Source of the DNA: Mesorhizobium sp. B2-8-5 | GTDB taxonomy: Bacteria; Pseudomonadota; Alphaproteobacteria; Rhizobiales; Rhizobiaceae | DNA length: 64,000 nt | Assembly: GCF_006440675.2 (NCBI RefSeq) | Contig: NZ_CP083951.1 | Location: 3,629,501-3,693,500, forward strand | Direction of reading: 5' to 3' | Shown: piece by piece, positions 8,993 through 17,613 of the stretch | Layout of the letters: each line of letters starts with the position of its first letter | Numbering within the stretch: the stretch's first letter is position 1 | Translations under genes and position numbers: made by a program | Notes under the pieces: generated by a model | Databases searched by the model: none | What the model was told of the DNA's origin: nothing | What the model saw: only the letters and a program-made list of their open reading frames with translations

Positions 8993-9229
8993 ATGCGGAT
9001 ACATACTCGGCCGAGCCGAAGGGCTGGCGCGTCGAAATGCATATTTTCGGGGCCACTACCGATCGATAGTGTGCAGGTGGAAGAGGAAGGCGTTGTTATA
9101 ATCTCTGTGACTGCTGATGACATCTACACAAAGAAATCCAAGCAGCGCTACGAGATAACCCTGACAAGTGAGGAACTCAGACTGCTTGCCGCTGCCGCGC
9201 TCGAGCTGCCCCGAGATCGGGCGTCATGA
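8993..9229 (+). CDS. Small hypothetical protein, up to 78 aa
   Basis: The C-terminal 50 residues look genuinely coded: alternating strands in GVVIISVTADDIYTK, QRYEITLTSEELRLL and a closing helix LLAAAALEL. The first 25 residues are less protein-like. Besides the ATG used here, a GTG at about 9070 (VQVEEEGVV) could be the true start. AAAGGGA lies some ten bases before the ATG. No family recognised. Confidence 0.42.
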   Translation: MRIHTRPSRRAGASKCIFSGPLPIDSVQVEEEGVVIISVTADDIYTKKSKQRYEITLTSEELRLLAAAALELPRDRAS

Positions 9230-9324
9230 ACTGAGCCGCCTCAAAATAGGACGGGGTGTGGGGGCGTGCGGCCTGTGGCTGGCGGGTAAGCGCCTATGTC
9301 ATCAAACGGGATGTGCGGGAGGAC

Positions 9325-9347
9325 AAATTTCAAACTGAGACACTACC
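9325..9347. mobile_element. Solitary terminal inverted repeat of an insertion-type element
   Basis: The reverse complement begins GGTAGTGTCTCAGTTTGAAA and continues with TTT. It matches base for base the right terminus of the 582-bp cassette at 59580-60161. No opposite-facing partner was found within the surrounding few kilobases, so this is an isolated end left by deletion or a one-ended remnant. Confidence 0.65.
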
Positions 9348-9360
9348 CATCGTCTCTGGA

Positions 9361-9513
9361 TCATGTCGGCTTGTCGACCAGTGGCGTCTTTCTCTTCGGC
9401 GGAACGTAGGCGGTCACCAGTCTGACCTTATCGGCGTTCACAGTGACCGGCACGCCGAGATTGACCGTCGCTTTGCCCTCATCGATGCGGGTAAACGTTT
9501 GGTCAACCACCAC
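9361..9513 (-). CDS. Short reading frame, possibly a gene remnant, about 50 aa
   Basis: From a GTG codon the frame reads VVDQTFTRIDEGKATVNLG and continues with strand-rich sequence to PPKRKTPLVDKPT. The composition is clearly protein-like, yet an in-frame stop lies just upstream of the GTG and there is no ribosome-binding site. It ends 13 bases from the solitary insertion-element terminus. It may be the 3' remnant of a gene damaged during insertion or deletion. Confidence 0.3.
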   Translation of the reverse strand: MVVDQTFTRIDEGKATVNLGVPVTVNADKVRLVTAYVPPKRKTPLVDKPT

Positions 9514-9532
9514 CGTGTATTAGAATTCTCTA

Positions 9533-9664
9533 ATGCGTTTCACCCTGGTGCTCTTTTGTTGGGCTGCATTCTTCGGCTGGGATTTGGCCGCCAACGATGG
9601 TGAATTCGTGCTCGCGATCGGCCATGGGGTTTTTCGGCTCATCCGTATGACGGGGCTGGTCTGA
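9533..9664 (+). CDS. Possible 43-aa membrane protein
   Basis: The frame MRFTLVLFCWAAFFGWDLAA, then a short polar link and GHGVFRLIRMTGLV, has a hydrophobic N-terminal helix and an amphipathic end. No clear ribosome-binding site precedes the ATG. It stands between the solitary insertion terminus and another small membrane protein. Confidence 0.33.
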   Translation: MRFTLVLFCWAAFFGWDLAANDGEFVLAIGHGVFRLIRMTGLV

Positions 9665-9756
9665 CTGCCGGTAGCGGCGCATCCCAGAAGCTGAAGGACT
9701 GCCACGCAGCGATCAAGGCAGACAAAGGAGCGAGGGCTGAAATCGTATTTGCTTCG

Positions 9757-9915
9757 TCAGCCCAGGGCTAGACCGACCGAAATCCCGACGCCGATCGCGA
9801 TGCCGGTTGTCAAGTTTCCGGCCAAGCGGAGCGCGCAGGATATCGCGGCGGCGCGCCAATTGCCTCTCGGCAGAGTTCTCTGCAGGTTGATCAGCTCGTC
9901 GAAAACGTGGTCCAT
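9757..9915 (-). CDS. Small membrane protein, 52 aa
   Basis: Starting at MDHVFDELINLQRTL, the protein has a charged N-terminal helix, then two short hydrophobic Gly/Ala-rich stretches (AAAISCALRLAG and TTGIAIGVGISVGLALG). AAGGAGA lies ten bases before this ATG and decides it over the Met 28 codons upstream. Gly-zipper-like helices of this sort occur in small inner-membrane proteins. Function unknown. Confidence 0.5.
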   Translation of the reverse strand: MDHVFDELINLQRTLPRGNWRAAAISCALRLAGNLTTGIAIGVGISVGLALG

Positions 9916-10029
9916 CGGAATTTCTCTCCTTCGCGTAGATCGGCGCCTAGCGGAGTCGAGTTGTGTAGATATGCTGTAGATCAGCCATTTTTCGGCCAAT
10001 CCTGAAAACTCTGTATCCCTTGGAAAACT

Positions 10030-10104
10030 TGGCTCCCCGGGCCGGATTCGAACCAGCGACCAACCGGTTAACAGCCGGTTGCTCTACCACTGAGCTACCG
10101 GGGA
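10030..10104 (-). tRNA. tRNA-Asn (GTT)
   Basis: The minus strand folds as a full cloverleaf: acceptor TCCCCGG/CCGGGGA, D arm with AGCTCAGTGGTAGAGC, anticodon GTT in CTGTTAA, T arm GGTTCGAATCC, and an encoded CCA. Anticodon GTT reads Asn codons. Confidence 0.97.
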
Positions 10105-10312
10105 ACGGAGGCTCTGACGTGAGTGGCGCAGCCTATAGCAAACACCTTTCGGCTTTGCAAAGCAGCAATTCGCAATTTTTCTCCAGTTTTTAATGCGGCT
10201 ATTTGTGCCATCGTTCAACATGCCCACATATGAAGGGCTTCACACCGGCACGGAACAAAGCGGCCGGTTGGCCTTTGACATGGCATTGGCGGCAGATGGG
10301 ATTTGATTTTGA

Positions 10313-10573
10313 ATGACGGCAGCTGACGACGACAGTGCCCCGGCGCGGAAGATTTCGGTTTTCGGCCGCGAGTTCACCATGCCGCGCTCGCGCGGCTGGC
10401 GAATCGCGATCGGCATGCTGCTCACCCTTGGCGGGATTCTGGGCTTTCTGCCGATTCTCGGCTTCTGGATGGTTCCGCTCGGTCTCCTGGTGCTGTCCTA
10501 CGAATTCGCCATGATCCGGCGCCACCGGCGGCGTTTCGTCGTCTGGTGGGAACGCCGGCGCCGGCCCGACTGA
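10313..10573 (+). CDS. Small two-helix membrane protein (PGPGW-like)
   Basis: An 86-aa protein. After a basic region (RSRGWRIAIG) come two hydrophobic helices, roughly residues 31-46 and 48-66, separated by LPILGFW, and then an Arg-rich cytosolic tail (RRHRRRFVVWWERRRR). The layout matches the small putative transmembrane PGPGW group of rhizobial proteins, whose function is not established. It stands alone between the tRNA-Asn and tRNA-Cys genes. Confidence 0.75.
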   Translation: MTAADDDSAPARKISVFGREFTMPRSRGWRIAIGMLLTLGGILGFLPILGFWMVPLGLLVLSYEFAMIRRHRRRFVVWWERRRRPD

Positions 10574-10737
10574 GCGCCTGCGGCGGCTCCGCCGCGGCGA
10601 TGCCGGACCCATGACAACCGATTGGTAATCACCACTTTGGCTGCTCCATACGAAAGCGTCGGGAATGACGCGCGAGCGCTTGACGACCTTTGAGCGCCAA
10701 CATAATGAGTTCGCTCGGAACGCCGGGAGCATTGCGA

Positions 10738-10811
10738 GGCCTCGTGGCGGAGTGGTTACGCAGAGGACTGCAAATCCTTGCACCCCGGTTCGATTCCGGG
10801 CGAGGCCTCCA
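10738..10811 (+). tRNA. tRNA-Cys (GCA)
   Basis: Cloverleaf with acceptor GGCCTCG/CGAGGCC, D arm GGCGGAGTGGTTACGC, anticodon GCA in ACTGCAAATC, T arm GGTTCGATTCC and encoded CCA. Confidence 0.97.
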
Positions 10812-10904
10812 GATGCTTGCGGGCTCCAGCGCAACCGCGCCGGAGCAGGGGTTCCAGTCGAAGTTTTGGCCGTGCGCCTGGCGCGGGGAGCGGATTGTTG
10901 GGAC

Positions 10905-11579
10905 ATGAACGCTGATTTCTCCGAACGCCGCGTGAAGATGGTCGACGGCCAGGTCCGCACCACCGATGTCACCAGCGCGCCGCTCATCGAGGCGATGCTG
11001 ACCGTCCCGCGCGAGGCCTTCGTCGGCGCCGGACAGCGGGATCTGGCCTATATCGACGAAGACATCCGCATTTCCGATGGCGCGAATGGCGGCGGCGCAC
11101 GCTACCTGATGGAGCCGTCGCCGCTCGCCAAGCTTTTGCAACTGGCTGAAATCGACGCGAGCGATTCGGTGCTCGATGTCGGTTGCGGCACCGGCTATTC
11201 CGCCGCGTTGCTGTCCAGGCTCGCGCGTTCGGTCGTCGCGCTTGAGAGCGATCCCGCGCTGGCGGATGCCGCCAAATCCACGCTTTCCAGTCTTGGCTGC
11301 CAGAACGTCACGGTGGTCACCGGGCCGCTGCCGCAGGGGCAGGCCGCCAAGGGGCCCTACAACGCCATCTTCATCGGCGGCAGCGTCGAGGAAGTGCCGC
11401 CGGCATTGCTCGATCAGCTTGCGGAAGAAGGCCGCCTGGTTGTGGTCGAAGGGCGGGGCAACTCTGGCGTGGCCCGTCTGTTTTTCAAGGCAGGAGGGGT
11501 TGTAACCGGAAGAAGGGCCTTTAATGCGGCAATTAAGCCACTACCGGGCTTCGAACGTGCTCACGCGTTTGAATTCTGA
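10905..11579 (+). CDS. Protein-L-isoaspartate O-methyltransferase family protein
   Basis: A 224-aa SAM-dependent methyltransferase of the PIMT family, whose best-known members methylate isoaspartyl residues in damaged proteins. Motif I, VLDVGCGTGYS, is at residues 89-99, and EGRLVVVEGRG corresponds to a later strand of the Rossmann core. The frame is open upstream through the tRNA-Cys, so the start is set at MNADFSERRV, where the family's N-terminus begins. A TolC-type channel gene follows, an arrangement I recall from other rhizobia. A second member of the family occurs at 37856, so this copy may be specialised or degenerate in activity. Confidence 0.88.
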   Translation: MNADFSERRVKMVDGQVRTTDVTSAPLIEAMLTVPREAFVGAGQRDLAYIDEDIRISDGANGGGARYLMEPSPLAKLLQLAEIDASDSVLDVGCGTGYSAALLSRLARSVVALESDPALADAAKSTLSSLGCQNVTVVTGPLPQGQAAKGPYNAIFIGGSVEEVPPALLDQLAEEGRLVVVEGRGNSGVARLFFKAGGVVTGRRAFNAAIKPLPGFERAHAFEF

Positions 11580-11765
11580 GCGTTTTTGCCTTGCAGCGAA
11601 TGCGCTGTCATGATCGCTTGCGCCTGACAATCGTTGCTGATTTGGTTAACCGGGTGTTTTCGGGAAGCCGTCAGCGGGGGAACGATAAACAACGCGGCGC
11701 CGGCCGATCCGTATGGGTAGGCTGACGTGGCGTGGTTCCCATGCAAAACGAATGAGGGAAATAAC

Positions 11766-13148
11766 GTGCCGCCTCTACGCAAGAGTGTTTTAGTAGCTAT
11801 CCTTGTTTCGGCCACCGCGCTTTCGCCGTTGGCCGCCTCCGCTGAAACCATTACGGGCGCGCTCGCCAAAGCCTATCAGTATAACTCCCAGTTGAATGCT
11901 GCCCGCGCTGGCGTGCGCGTCACTGATGAGGGCGTAGCCATTGCCAAGTCGGGCTGGCGTCCGACCGTCACCGGTTCGGCCAACATCGACTACACCAACA
12001 TACATGGCTTTGGCACCAGCAGGAGAATAACGACGGGCAGCTTCGGCGTGCAGATCAACCAGACGCTGTTCGACGGGTTTCAGACCAAGAACAATGTCGC
12101 CGCCGCCGAATCGCAGGTGAAGGCTTCGGTCGAAACCCTGCGCAACACCGAAGAGAACATCCTGTTCAACGCGGCCAGCGCCTATATGGACGTGATTCGC
12201 GACCGTCAGATCGCGGTGCTGACCGAGCAGAACCTGCAGTTCCTGACCGAGCAAGCGCGCGCCGCCCGCTCGCGCTTCGAGGTCGGCGAGGGCACCCGCA
12301 CCGACGTCGCCCAGGCCGATGCCTCCCGCGCGACGGCCGTGGCGCAGTTGAGCGCCGCCCGCGCGACGGCGCTGGCAAGCGCCGCAACCTACCACCAGAT
12401 CGTCGGCGACGAGCCGGGCAAGCTCAAGGCAGCCTCGCCGCTTGGCAAGCTGCTGCCAGGTGGGGTCGATTCGGCCTTGGCCATCGCTTCCGCCGAACAT
12501 CCCGCCATTCTGGCCACACAGCATCTCGTCGATGCCGCCGCCTTTTCGGTGAAGTCGTCGGAAGGCGCGCTGCTGCCGCAGGTGACGGCCTCGGCCGGCG
12601 TTTCGGACGACTACAGCCACACCGTTCCCGGTTCCATCAGCAGCCCCAACGGTAGTTCGACATCAGCCAATATCGGCGCTTCGCTCACCATTCCGATCTA
12701 TTCGGGTGGCCGGACCTCGGCGCTGGTGCGGCAGAGCAAGGAATCACTGGGCGAGGCGCGCATCCAGGTCGATGTCAGCCGCGACCAGGTGCGCCAGGCC
12801 GTGGTCTCGGCCTGGACGCAATATGTCGCCGCGCGCCAAAGCGTGGATGCCAACAGGCAGGTGATCGATGCCGCGCAACTGGCGCTCAACGGCGTCATCG
12901 AAGAGCGCAATGTCGGCCAGCGCACGACGCTGGATGTGTTGAACGCGCAGAACGCGGTCATCACCGCCAAGATCAACCAGGCCAGCTCCGAGCGCGACGT
13001 GGTCGTGGCGAGCTATGCCATCCTGTCGGCGATGGGCCGGTTGTCGGTCGATCGTCTTGGCCTGGCGGTCACCAAATACAGGCCCGAAGAGCATTACAAC
13101 GCCGTCAAGGACAAGTGGTTCGGACTGCGCACGCCCGACGGACGCTGA
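11766..13148 (+). CDS. TolC family outer-membrane efflux/secretion channel
   Basis: A 460-aa outer-membrane factor that would form the trimeric exit duct for type I secretion or RND efflux. The GTG start gives a clean signal peptide (VLVAILVSATALSPLAASA) and is preceded by GAGGGAA; the ATG 13 codons earlier would place Cys/Lys/Asn ahead of the signal. Two OEP repeats follow, with the long Ala/Gln/Arg-rich helices (about 85-210 and 295-420) and beta segments typical of TolC. No partner pump genes are adjacent. A GC-rich hairpin with a T-run lies after the stop. Confidence 0.92.
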   Translation: MPPLRKSVLVAILVSATALSPLAASAETITGALAKAYQYNSQLNAARAGVRVTDEGVAIAKSGWRPTVTGSANIDYTNIHGFGTSRRITTGSFGVQINQTLFDGFQTKNNVAAAESQVKASVETLRNTEENILFNAASAYMDVIRDRQIAVLTEQNLQFLTEQARAARSRFEVGEGTRTDVAQADASRATAVAQLSAARATALASAATYHQIVGDEPGKLKAASPLGKLLPGGVDSALAIASAEHPAILATQHLVDAAAFSVKSSEGALLPQVTASAGVSDDYSHTVPGSISSPNGSSTSANIGASLTIPIYSGGRTSALVRQSKESLGEARIQVDVSRDQVRQAVVSAWTQYVAARQSVDANRQVIDAAQLALNGVIEERNVGQRTTLDVLNAQNAVITAKINQASSERDVVVASYAILSAMGRLSVDRLGLAVTKYRPEEHYNAVKDKWFGLRTPDGR

Positions 13149-13167
13149 TTTCCGGTATGCTTCCAGC

Positions 13168-13204
13168 AAGCGCCGCGTGTCCGATGGACGCGCGGCGTTT
13201 TTCT
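13168..13204 (+). terminator. Intrinsic terminator after the TolC-type gene
   Basis: GCGCCGCG and CGCGGCG arms around TGTCCGATGGA are followed by TTTTTCTTT, about 25 bases past the stop codon. Confidence 0.7.
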
Positions 13205-13356
13205 TTGTCGATGGCACGGGCTCGTCGGGCCGCGAACCGCCTAATCTGTTGAAATCCAACAAGTCCCCAGATTGGGGATTCTCGGATGACGATCGGTCGG
13301 TTACGCTGTCGCCATTGATTCGAATTCCGACCCGGGCAGGAACGGAATTCCTGAAT

Positions 13357-13408
13357 GGGTCAAGTTCTTGAACGGGTCAGTTCTTGGACAGGGTCGAGTT
13401 CTTGGGCA
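13357..13408 (+). repeat. Three tandem 17-18-bp units upstream of the PopZ-like gene
   Basis: Units GGGTCAAGTTCTTGAAC, GGGTCAGTTCTTGGACA and GGGTCGAGTTCTTGGGCA follow one another without gaps, ending 25 bp before the start codon of the downstream gene. They lie where the promoter or leader should be. Confidence 0.8.
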
Positions 13409-13433
13409 GGTCACTGGGGCGGCGGATGTGACG

Positions 13434-14231
13434 ATGGCGACGGCAAGCAGCGCGCAGCGCGAACCTTCCATGGAAGAGATACTGGCTTCCATCCGAAGGA
13501 TCATCGAAGACAGCGACACCGGGCGCAAGCAGCCGGCCGAGGCCGGTGAACTGCGCCAGGATCTGGAGCCGGCCGCGGTTAGCGTACCCACGGTCGAGGT
13601 CGACGCCTTTCGTTCCGAATTGCATGCCGACGCCGGCCCGCGCAAGCCAGCGACGCTGGCGGAGGTCCAGGCCCAGCTGGCCGCGGCCGATCCGGCGGTC
13701 GCACGCGTCGAGGCTCGTCGAGAGCCGGTCAAGGCGGCTCCGGCCGCGGTCGATCCCGAGGGCGCCGAGCCGAGCGCGCAAGCGGCCACGAGCAGGCCGG
13801 CCGCGGCAAATGCGACGCAGTCGGCCGAGACCATAGTCGCCGATTGGCGGCGCGAAATAGCGGCGGTCGGCGGCAGCACGGTTACCGCGAGACCGGCCGT
13901 CCGGGTCCCGGAAGCCGCGCCGAGGGTCGAGATCGAGAAGCAAGAGCCGGCGTTTGAAGCTGCCGCGCAGGCCAGCGCTCCCCGGGCATCCGAACCGGAG
14001 GCACAGCCGGCCCGGCCGGCGATCCTTTCCGAGCATACGGGCCGGCAGGTTGCCGCGGCCTTCGGCGAGCTTTCCGATGCTTTTGCCAGCCGCGGCAAGA
14101 AGAGTTTCGACGAGATGGCCGAGGAGATGCTGCGGCCGATGCTGCAGGATTGGCTCGACAACAACCTGCCGACGCTGGTCGAAAGGCTGGTGCGCGAGGA
14201 GATCGAGCGCGTGGCGCGCGGGGCGCAGTAA
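13434..14231 (+). CDS. popZ: PopZ-like polar organising protein (DUF2497)
   Basis: A 265-aa protein with the PopZ architecture: a short N-terminal conserved helix (SMEEILASIRRIIEDSD, about 12-28), a long disordered Pro/Ala/Glu-rich middle (about 35-195), and a conserved helical C-terminus from FGELSDAFASRGKKSFDEM to LVEEIERVARGAQ that mediates self-assembly in Caulobacter PopZ. In Rhizobiales this protein marks the growing pole. The chosen ATG directly precedes the conserved helix; the frame is open upstream through a tandem repeat and is unlikely to be translated there. valS follows, as in other Rhizobiales. Confidence 0.85.
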   Translation: MATASSAQREPSMEEILASIRRIIEDSDTGRKQPAEAGELRQDLEPAAVSVPTVEVDAFRSELHADAGPRKPATLAEVQAQLAAADPAVARVEARREPVKAAPAAVDPEGAEPSAQAATSRPAAANATQSAETIVADWRREIAAVGGSTVTARPAVRVPEAAPRVEIEKQEPAFEAAAQASAPRASEPEAQPARPAILSEHTGRQVAAAFGELSDAFASRGKKSFDEMAEEMLRPMLQDWLDNNLPTLVERLVREEIERVARGAQ

Positions 14232-14251
14232 GCTGCCGCAACACGCACGCT

Positions 14252-14284
14252 GAAAAGCGCCGCCTTCGGGCAGCGCTTTTGCTT
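14252..14284 (+). terminator. Intrinsic terminator after popZ
   Basis: AAAAGCGC (14253-14260) pairs with GCGCTTTT (14273-14280), with an inner CGCC-TTCGGG part, and is followed by GCTTTGG. Confidence 0.65.
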
Positions 14285-14466
14285 TGGGACCCGCTGCGCC
14301 CTTGCAGTCGACATGCATCAGGCGAGCCGCCATTGCGGCACCGGCCGGGATTGTCGCCGGTCGCGGCATGCCTATCTGTAAGAGCGATCGCAGTTCTCGC
14401 GGTTGACTCGGCCAAGACCTTCCGATTTACACCGGACGCTTGTTCCCGACAGTTCGGACCTCCTCC

Positions 14467-17250
14467 ATGCTTGATAAGACCTACGACGCCAAAGCCGTCG
14501 AGCCGAAGATCGCCAAAATCTGGGAAGAGGCCGATGCCTTCCGCGCAGGCGCCGGCGCGGAAGAGGGGGCCGAAGCCTTCACCATCGTCATCCCGCCGCC
14601 GAACGTCACCGGCTCGCTGCATATGGGCCATGCGCTCAACAACACGCTGCAGGACATTCTCGTGCGCTTCGAGCGCATGCGCGGCAAGAACGTACTTTGG
14701 CAGCCCGGCATGGATCACGCCGGCATCGCCACGCAGATGGTGGTCGAGCGCCAGCTCATGGAAAAGCAGATCCACCGCCGCGATCTGACGCGTGAGGAGT
14801 TCATCGAGAAGGTCTGGGAGTGGAAGGCCGAATCGGGCGGCGCGATCTTCAACCAGCTGAAGCGGCTCGGCGCCTCGGCCGACTGGTCGCGCGAACGCTT
14901 CACCATGGATGAAGGCCTGTCCAAGGCGGTGCTGGAAGTCTTCGTCACGCTCTACAAGGAAGGCCTCATCTACAAGGACAAGCGCCTTGTGAACTGGGAC
15001 CCGAAGCTGCTTACCGCCATTTCCGACCTTGAGGTCGAGCAGCATGAGGTCAACGGCAATCTCTGGCACTTCCGCTACCCGATCGAAGGCGAGGCGTTCG
15101 ACCCGCAGAACCCGAAGACGTTCATCACGGTGGCGACGACGCGTCCCGAGACGATGCTCGGCGACACCGCCGTGGCCGTGCATCCGGACGACGAGCGCTT
15201 CACCGATCTGGTCGGTCGCCACGTCGTGCTGCCGATCGTCGGCCGCAAGATTCCGATCGTCGCGGACGAGTATTCCGATCCGGAGAAAGGCTCCGGCGCG
15301 GTCAAGATCACGCCGGCGCATGACTTCAACGACTTCGAGGTCGGCAAGCGTCACAAGCTGCCGGCGATCAACATCCTGACGGTCGAAGCGGACATCAAGC
15401 TCAAGGACAATGAGGATTTCCTCGCCGGTCTCGAGGTCACGCCGGAGCGCCAGGCCGTATGGGACGAGCTGGACGGGCTCGACCGCTTCGCGGCGCGCAA
15501 GAAGATCGTCGAACTGATGGAGGCCGGCGGCTTTCTGGAAAAGGTCGAGCCGCATCGCCATGCCGTTCCGCATGGCGACCGCGGCGGCGTGCCGATCGAG
15601 CCATTCCTGACCGACCAGTGGTATGTCAACGCCGCCGAGCTCGCCAAGCCGGCGATTGCCTCGGTGCGCGAAGGCCGCACCAACTTCGTGCCGAAGAACT
15701 GGGAGAAGACCTATTTCGACTGGATGGAGAACATCCAGCCCTGGTGCATCTCGCGCCAGCTCTGGTGGGGGCACCAGATCCCGGCCTGGTACGGGCCGGA
15801 CGGGCATGTCTTCGTCGAAAAGACCGAGGAAGAGGCTTTAGCAGCGGCGATCGAATATTACCTTGCGCTGGAAGGGCCGTGGAAGGCCTGGGTCGAGGAC
15901 AAGCTGGAAAACTTCCAGCCGGGCGAGATCCTGACCCGCGACGAGGATGTGCTCGACACCTGGTTCTCGTCGGCGCTGTGGCCGTTCTCGACGCTCGGCT
16001 GGCCCGATCAGACGCCGGAGCTCAAGACCTATTACCAGACCGACGTGCTGGTGACCGGCTTCGACATCATCTTCTTCTGGGTCGCCCGCATGATGATGAT
16101 GGGCCTGCACTTCATGGACGAGGAGCCGTTCCACACCGTCTATGTGCATGCGCTGGTGCGCGACAAGAACGGGCAGAAGATGTCGAAGTCGAAAGGCAAC
16201 GTCATCGATCCGCTCGACCTGATCGACGAATATGGCGCCGACGCGCTGCGCTTCACGCTGACCGTCATGGCGGCGCAAGGGCGCGACGTGAAGCTCGATC
16301 CGGCCCGCATCGCCGGCTACCGCAATTTCGGCACCAAGCTGTGGAACGCGACGCGCTTCGCCGAGATGAACGAGGTCGCGCGCGACGACGAGTTCTGGCT
16401 GAACGACGCCAAGCTGCCGGTCAACCGCTGGATCCTGACCGAGCTGACGCGGGCGGCGCGCGCTGTCACCGAAGGCATCACCAGCTACCGGTTCAACGAA
16501 GCGGCGGGCGCGGCCTATCGGTTCGTCTGGAACCTGTTCTGCGACTGGTACCTGGAACTGTTGAAGCCGGTGTTCATGGGCACGGACGAAGCCGCCAAGG
16601 CCGAGAGCCGGGCATGCGTTGCCTTCGTGCTGGACGAGATCTACAAGCTCCTGCATCCGATGATGCCGTTCATGACCGAGGAACTGTGGGCGCAGACCGC
16701 CGGCGAGGGCAAGCAGCGCTCGTCGCTGCTTTGCCACGCCGCCTGGCCGTCGCCCGACTTCGGGGACGAAGAGGCCGCCGCCGACATCAATTGGCTGGTC
16801 GACCTCGTTTCGGGCATCCGCTCGGTGCGTTCGGAAATGAATGTGCCGCCGGCGGCGATCGCGCCGCTGATGGTGATCGGCGCCAACACGCTGACGCAAG
16901 AGCGGCTGGAGCGTCACGCCCAGGCGATCAAGCGGCTGGCGCGCATCGGCGATATCGCGCTCGCCGATGCACCGCCCAAGGGCTCGGCCCAGATCGTGCT
17001 CAACGAGGCGACGGTGAGCCTGCCGCTCGGCAGCCTGATCGACCTCCAGGCGGAGGCCGCGCGGCTGCAGAAGGAACTGGCGAAGGTGACCGAGGAGATC
17101 GCCCGCCTGCACAAGAAGCTGTCGAACGAAAAGTTCGTCGCCAATGCGCCGGAAGAGGTGGTCGAGGCCGAGCGTGAGAAACTCGCCGAATATCGCGAGG
17201 CGCAGGAGAAGCTTTCGGTGGCTTTGACCAGGGTCCGCGACGCCGGCTGA
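14467..17250 (+). CDS. valS: Valine-tRNA ligase
   Basis: A 927-aa class Ia synthetase that charges tRNA-Val. LHMGH at residues 51-55 (HIGH motif) follows PPPNVTGS; the editing CP1 domain spans about 190-340; KMSKS is at about 571-575; the anticodon-binding domain follows, and the C-terminus (about 860-925) is a coiled coil rich in Glu, Lys and Ala, as usual for ValRS. The start chosen, MLDKTYDAKAVEPK, is the family N-terminus; the frame runs nine codons further upstream. Full length and intact. Confidence 0.98.
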   Translation: MLDKTYDAKAVEPKIAKIWEEADAFRAGAGAEEGAEAFTIVIPPPNVTGSLHMGHALNNTLQDILVRFERMRGKNVLWQPGMDHAGIATQMVVERQLMEKQIHRRDLTREEFIEKVWEWKAESGGAIFNQLKRLGASADWSRERFTMDEGLSKAVLEVFVTLYKEGLIYKDKRLVNWDPKLLTAISDLEVEQHEVNGNLWHFRYPIEGEAFDPQNPKTFITVATTRPETMLGDTAVAVHPDDERFTDLVGRHVVLPIVGRKIPIVADEYSDPEKGSGAVKITPAHDFNDFEVGKRHKLPAINILTVEADIKLKDNEDFLAGLEVTPERQAVWDELDGLDRFAARKKIVELMEAGGFLEKVEPHRHAVPHGDRGGVPIEPFLTDQWYVNAAELAKPAIASVREGRTNFVPKNWEKTYFDWMENIQPWCISRQLWWGHQIPAWYGPDGHVFVEKTEEEALAAAIEYYLALEGPWKAWVEDKLENFQPGEILTRDEDVLDTWFSSALWPFSTLGWPDQTPELKTYYQTDVLVTGFDIIFFWVARMMMMGLHFMDEEPFHTVYVHALVRDKNGQKMSKSKGNVIDPLDLIDEYGADALRFTLTVMAAQGRDVKLDPARIAGYRNFGTKLWNATRFAEMNEVARDDEFWLNDAKLPVNRWILTELTRAARAVTEGITSYRFNEAAGAAYRFVWNLFCDWYLELLKPVFMGTDEAAKAESRACVAFVLDEIYKLLHPMMPFMTEELWAQTAGEGKQRSSLLCHAAWPSPDFGDEEAAADINWLVDLVSGIRSVRSEMNVPPAAIAPLMVIGANTLTQERLERHAQAIKRLARIGDIALADAPPKGSAQIVLNEATVSLPLGSLIDLQAEAARLQKELAKVTEEIARLHKKLSNEKFVANAPEEVVEAEREKLAEYREAQEKLSVALTRVRDAG

Positions 17251-17613
17251 AAGGCAAGACTCGGCCTCGCTCCAAAGGTGCTTTCCGGTACGTTAGCTGC
17301 CTCGAAAATGGGCGTGCCGCTACGTTAATTTTGACGTAAACGGAAAGTTTGCGCCCCATTGTTGCCATAATGTAACAATGCGGCCCGCGAGCGCTAAAAT
17401 CGGCTGTTTTTGCCCTGTTTTGGGTAGTTTCTTCGGATTTTTTCGACCGTTCGACCCCGGTTGGCGCGATTCAGGCGCCGATTGCGGTGCCAGCCACCAT
17501 GGCGAAAATACGTGCTGTCAAGATGTACATGTACAGCTCCTGAAATCGTTGTTGCGTCGTTAACCCGAATTGGTTCTAGCTTTGAGCCACTTGTATTTCG
17601 GGGAGGGATTTCC
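17251..17613 (+). promoter_or_regulatory. 363-bp leader region of the FadL-like gene
   Basis: This AT-richer stretch holds no plausible gene. Visible elements are a TTGACGTAAACG block at 17331-17342 and a perfect 12-bp palindrome TGTACATGTACA at 17524-17535. Their regulators are unknown, and no -35/-10 pair was assigned with confidence. Confidence 0.35.

Noticed and set aside
10199..10987. A 262-codon minus-strand frame across tRNA-Cys
   Set aside because: It reads through a tRNA gene and two real genes; the RSRRRRSVGP-type composition is a shadow.
13882..15807. A 641-codon antisense frame across popZ and valS
   Set aside because: It spans two real genes on the other strand and has the same shadow composition; no start signal.
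15459..17177. A 572-codon plus-strand frame inside valS
   Set aside because: It is an alternative frame of valS, rich in Arg and Gly, incompatible with the intact synthetase.
17331..17342. Full MerR-type palindrome upstream of the FadL-like gene
   Set aside because: Only the left half and centre match (TTGACGTAAACG followed by GAAA); the right arm is missing.
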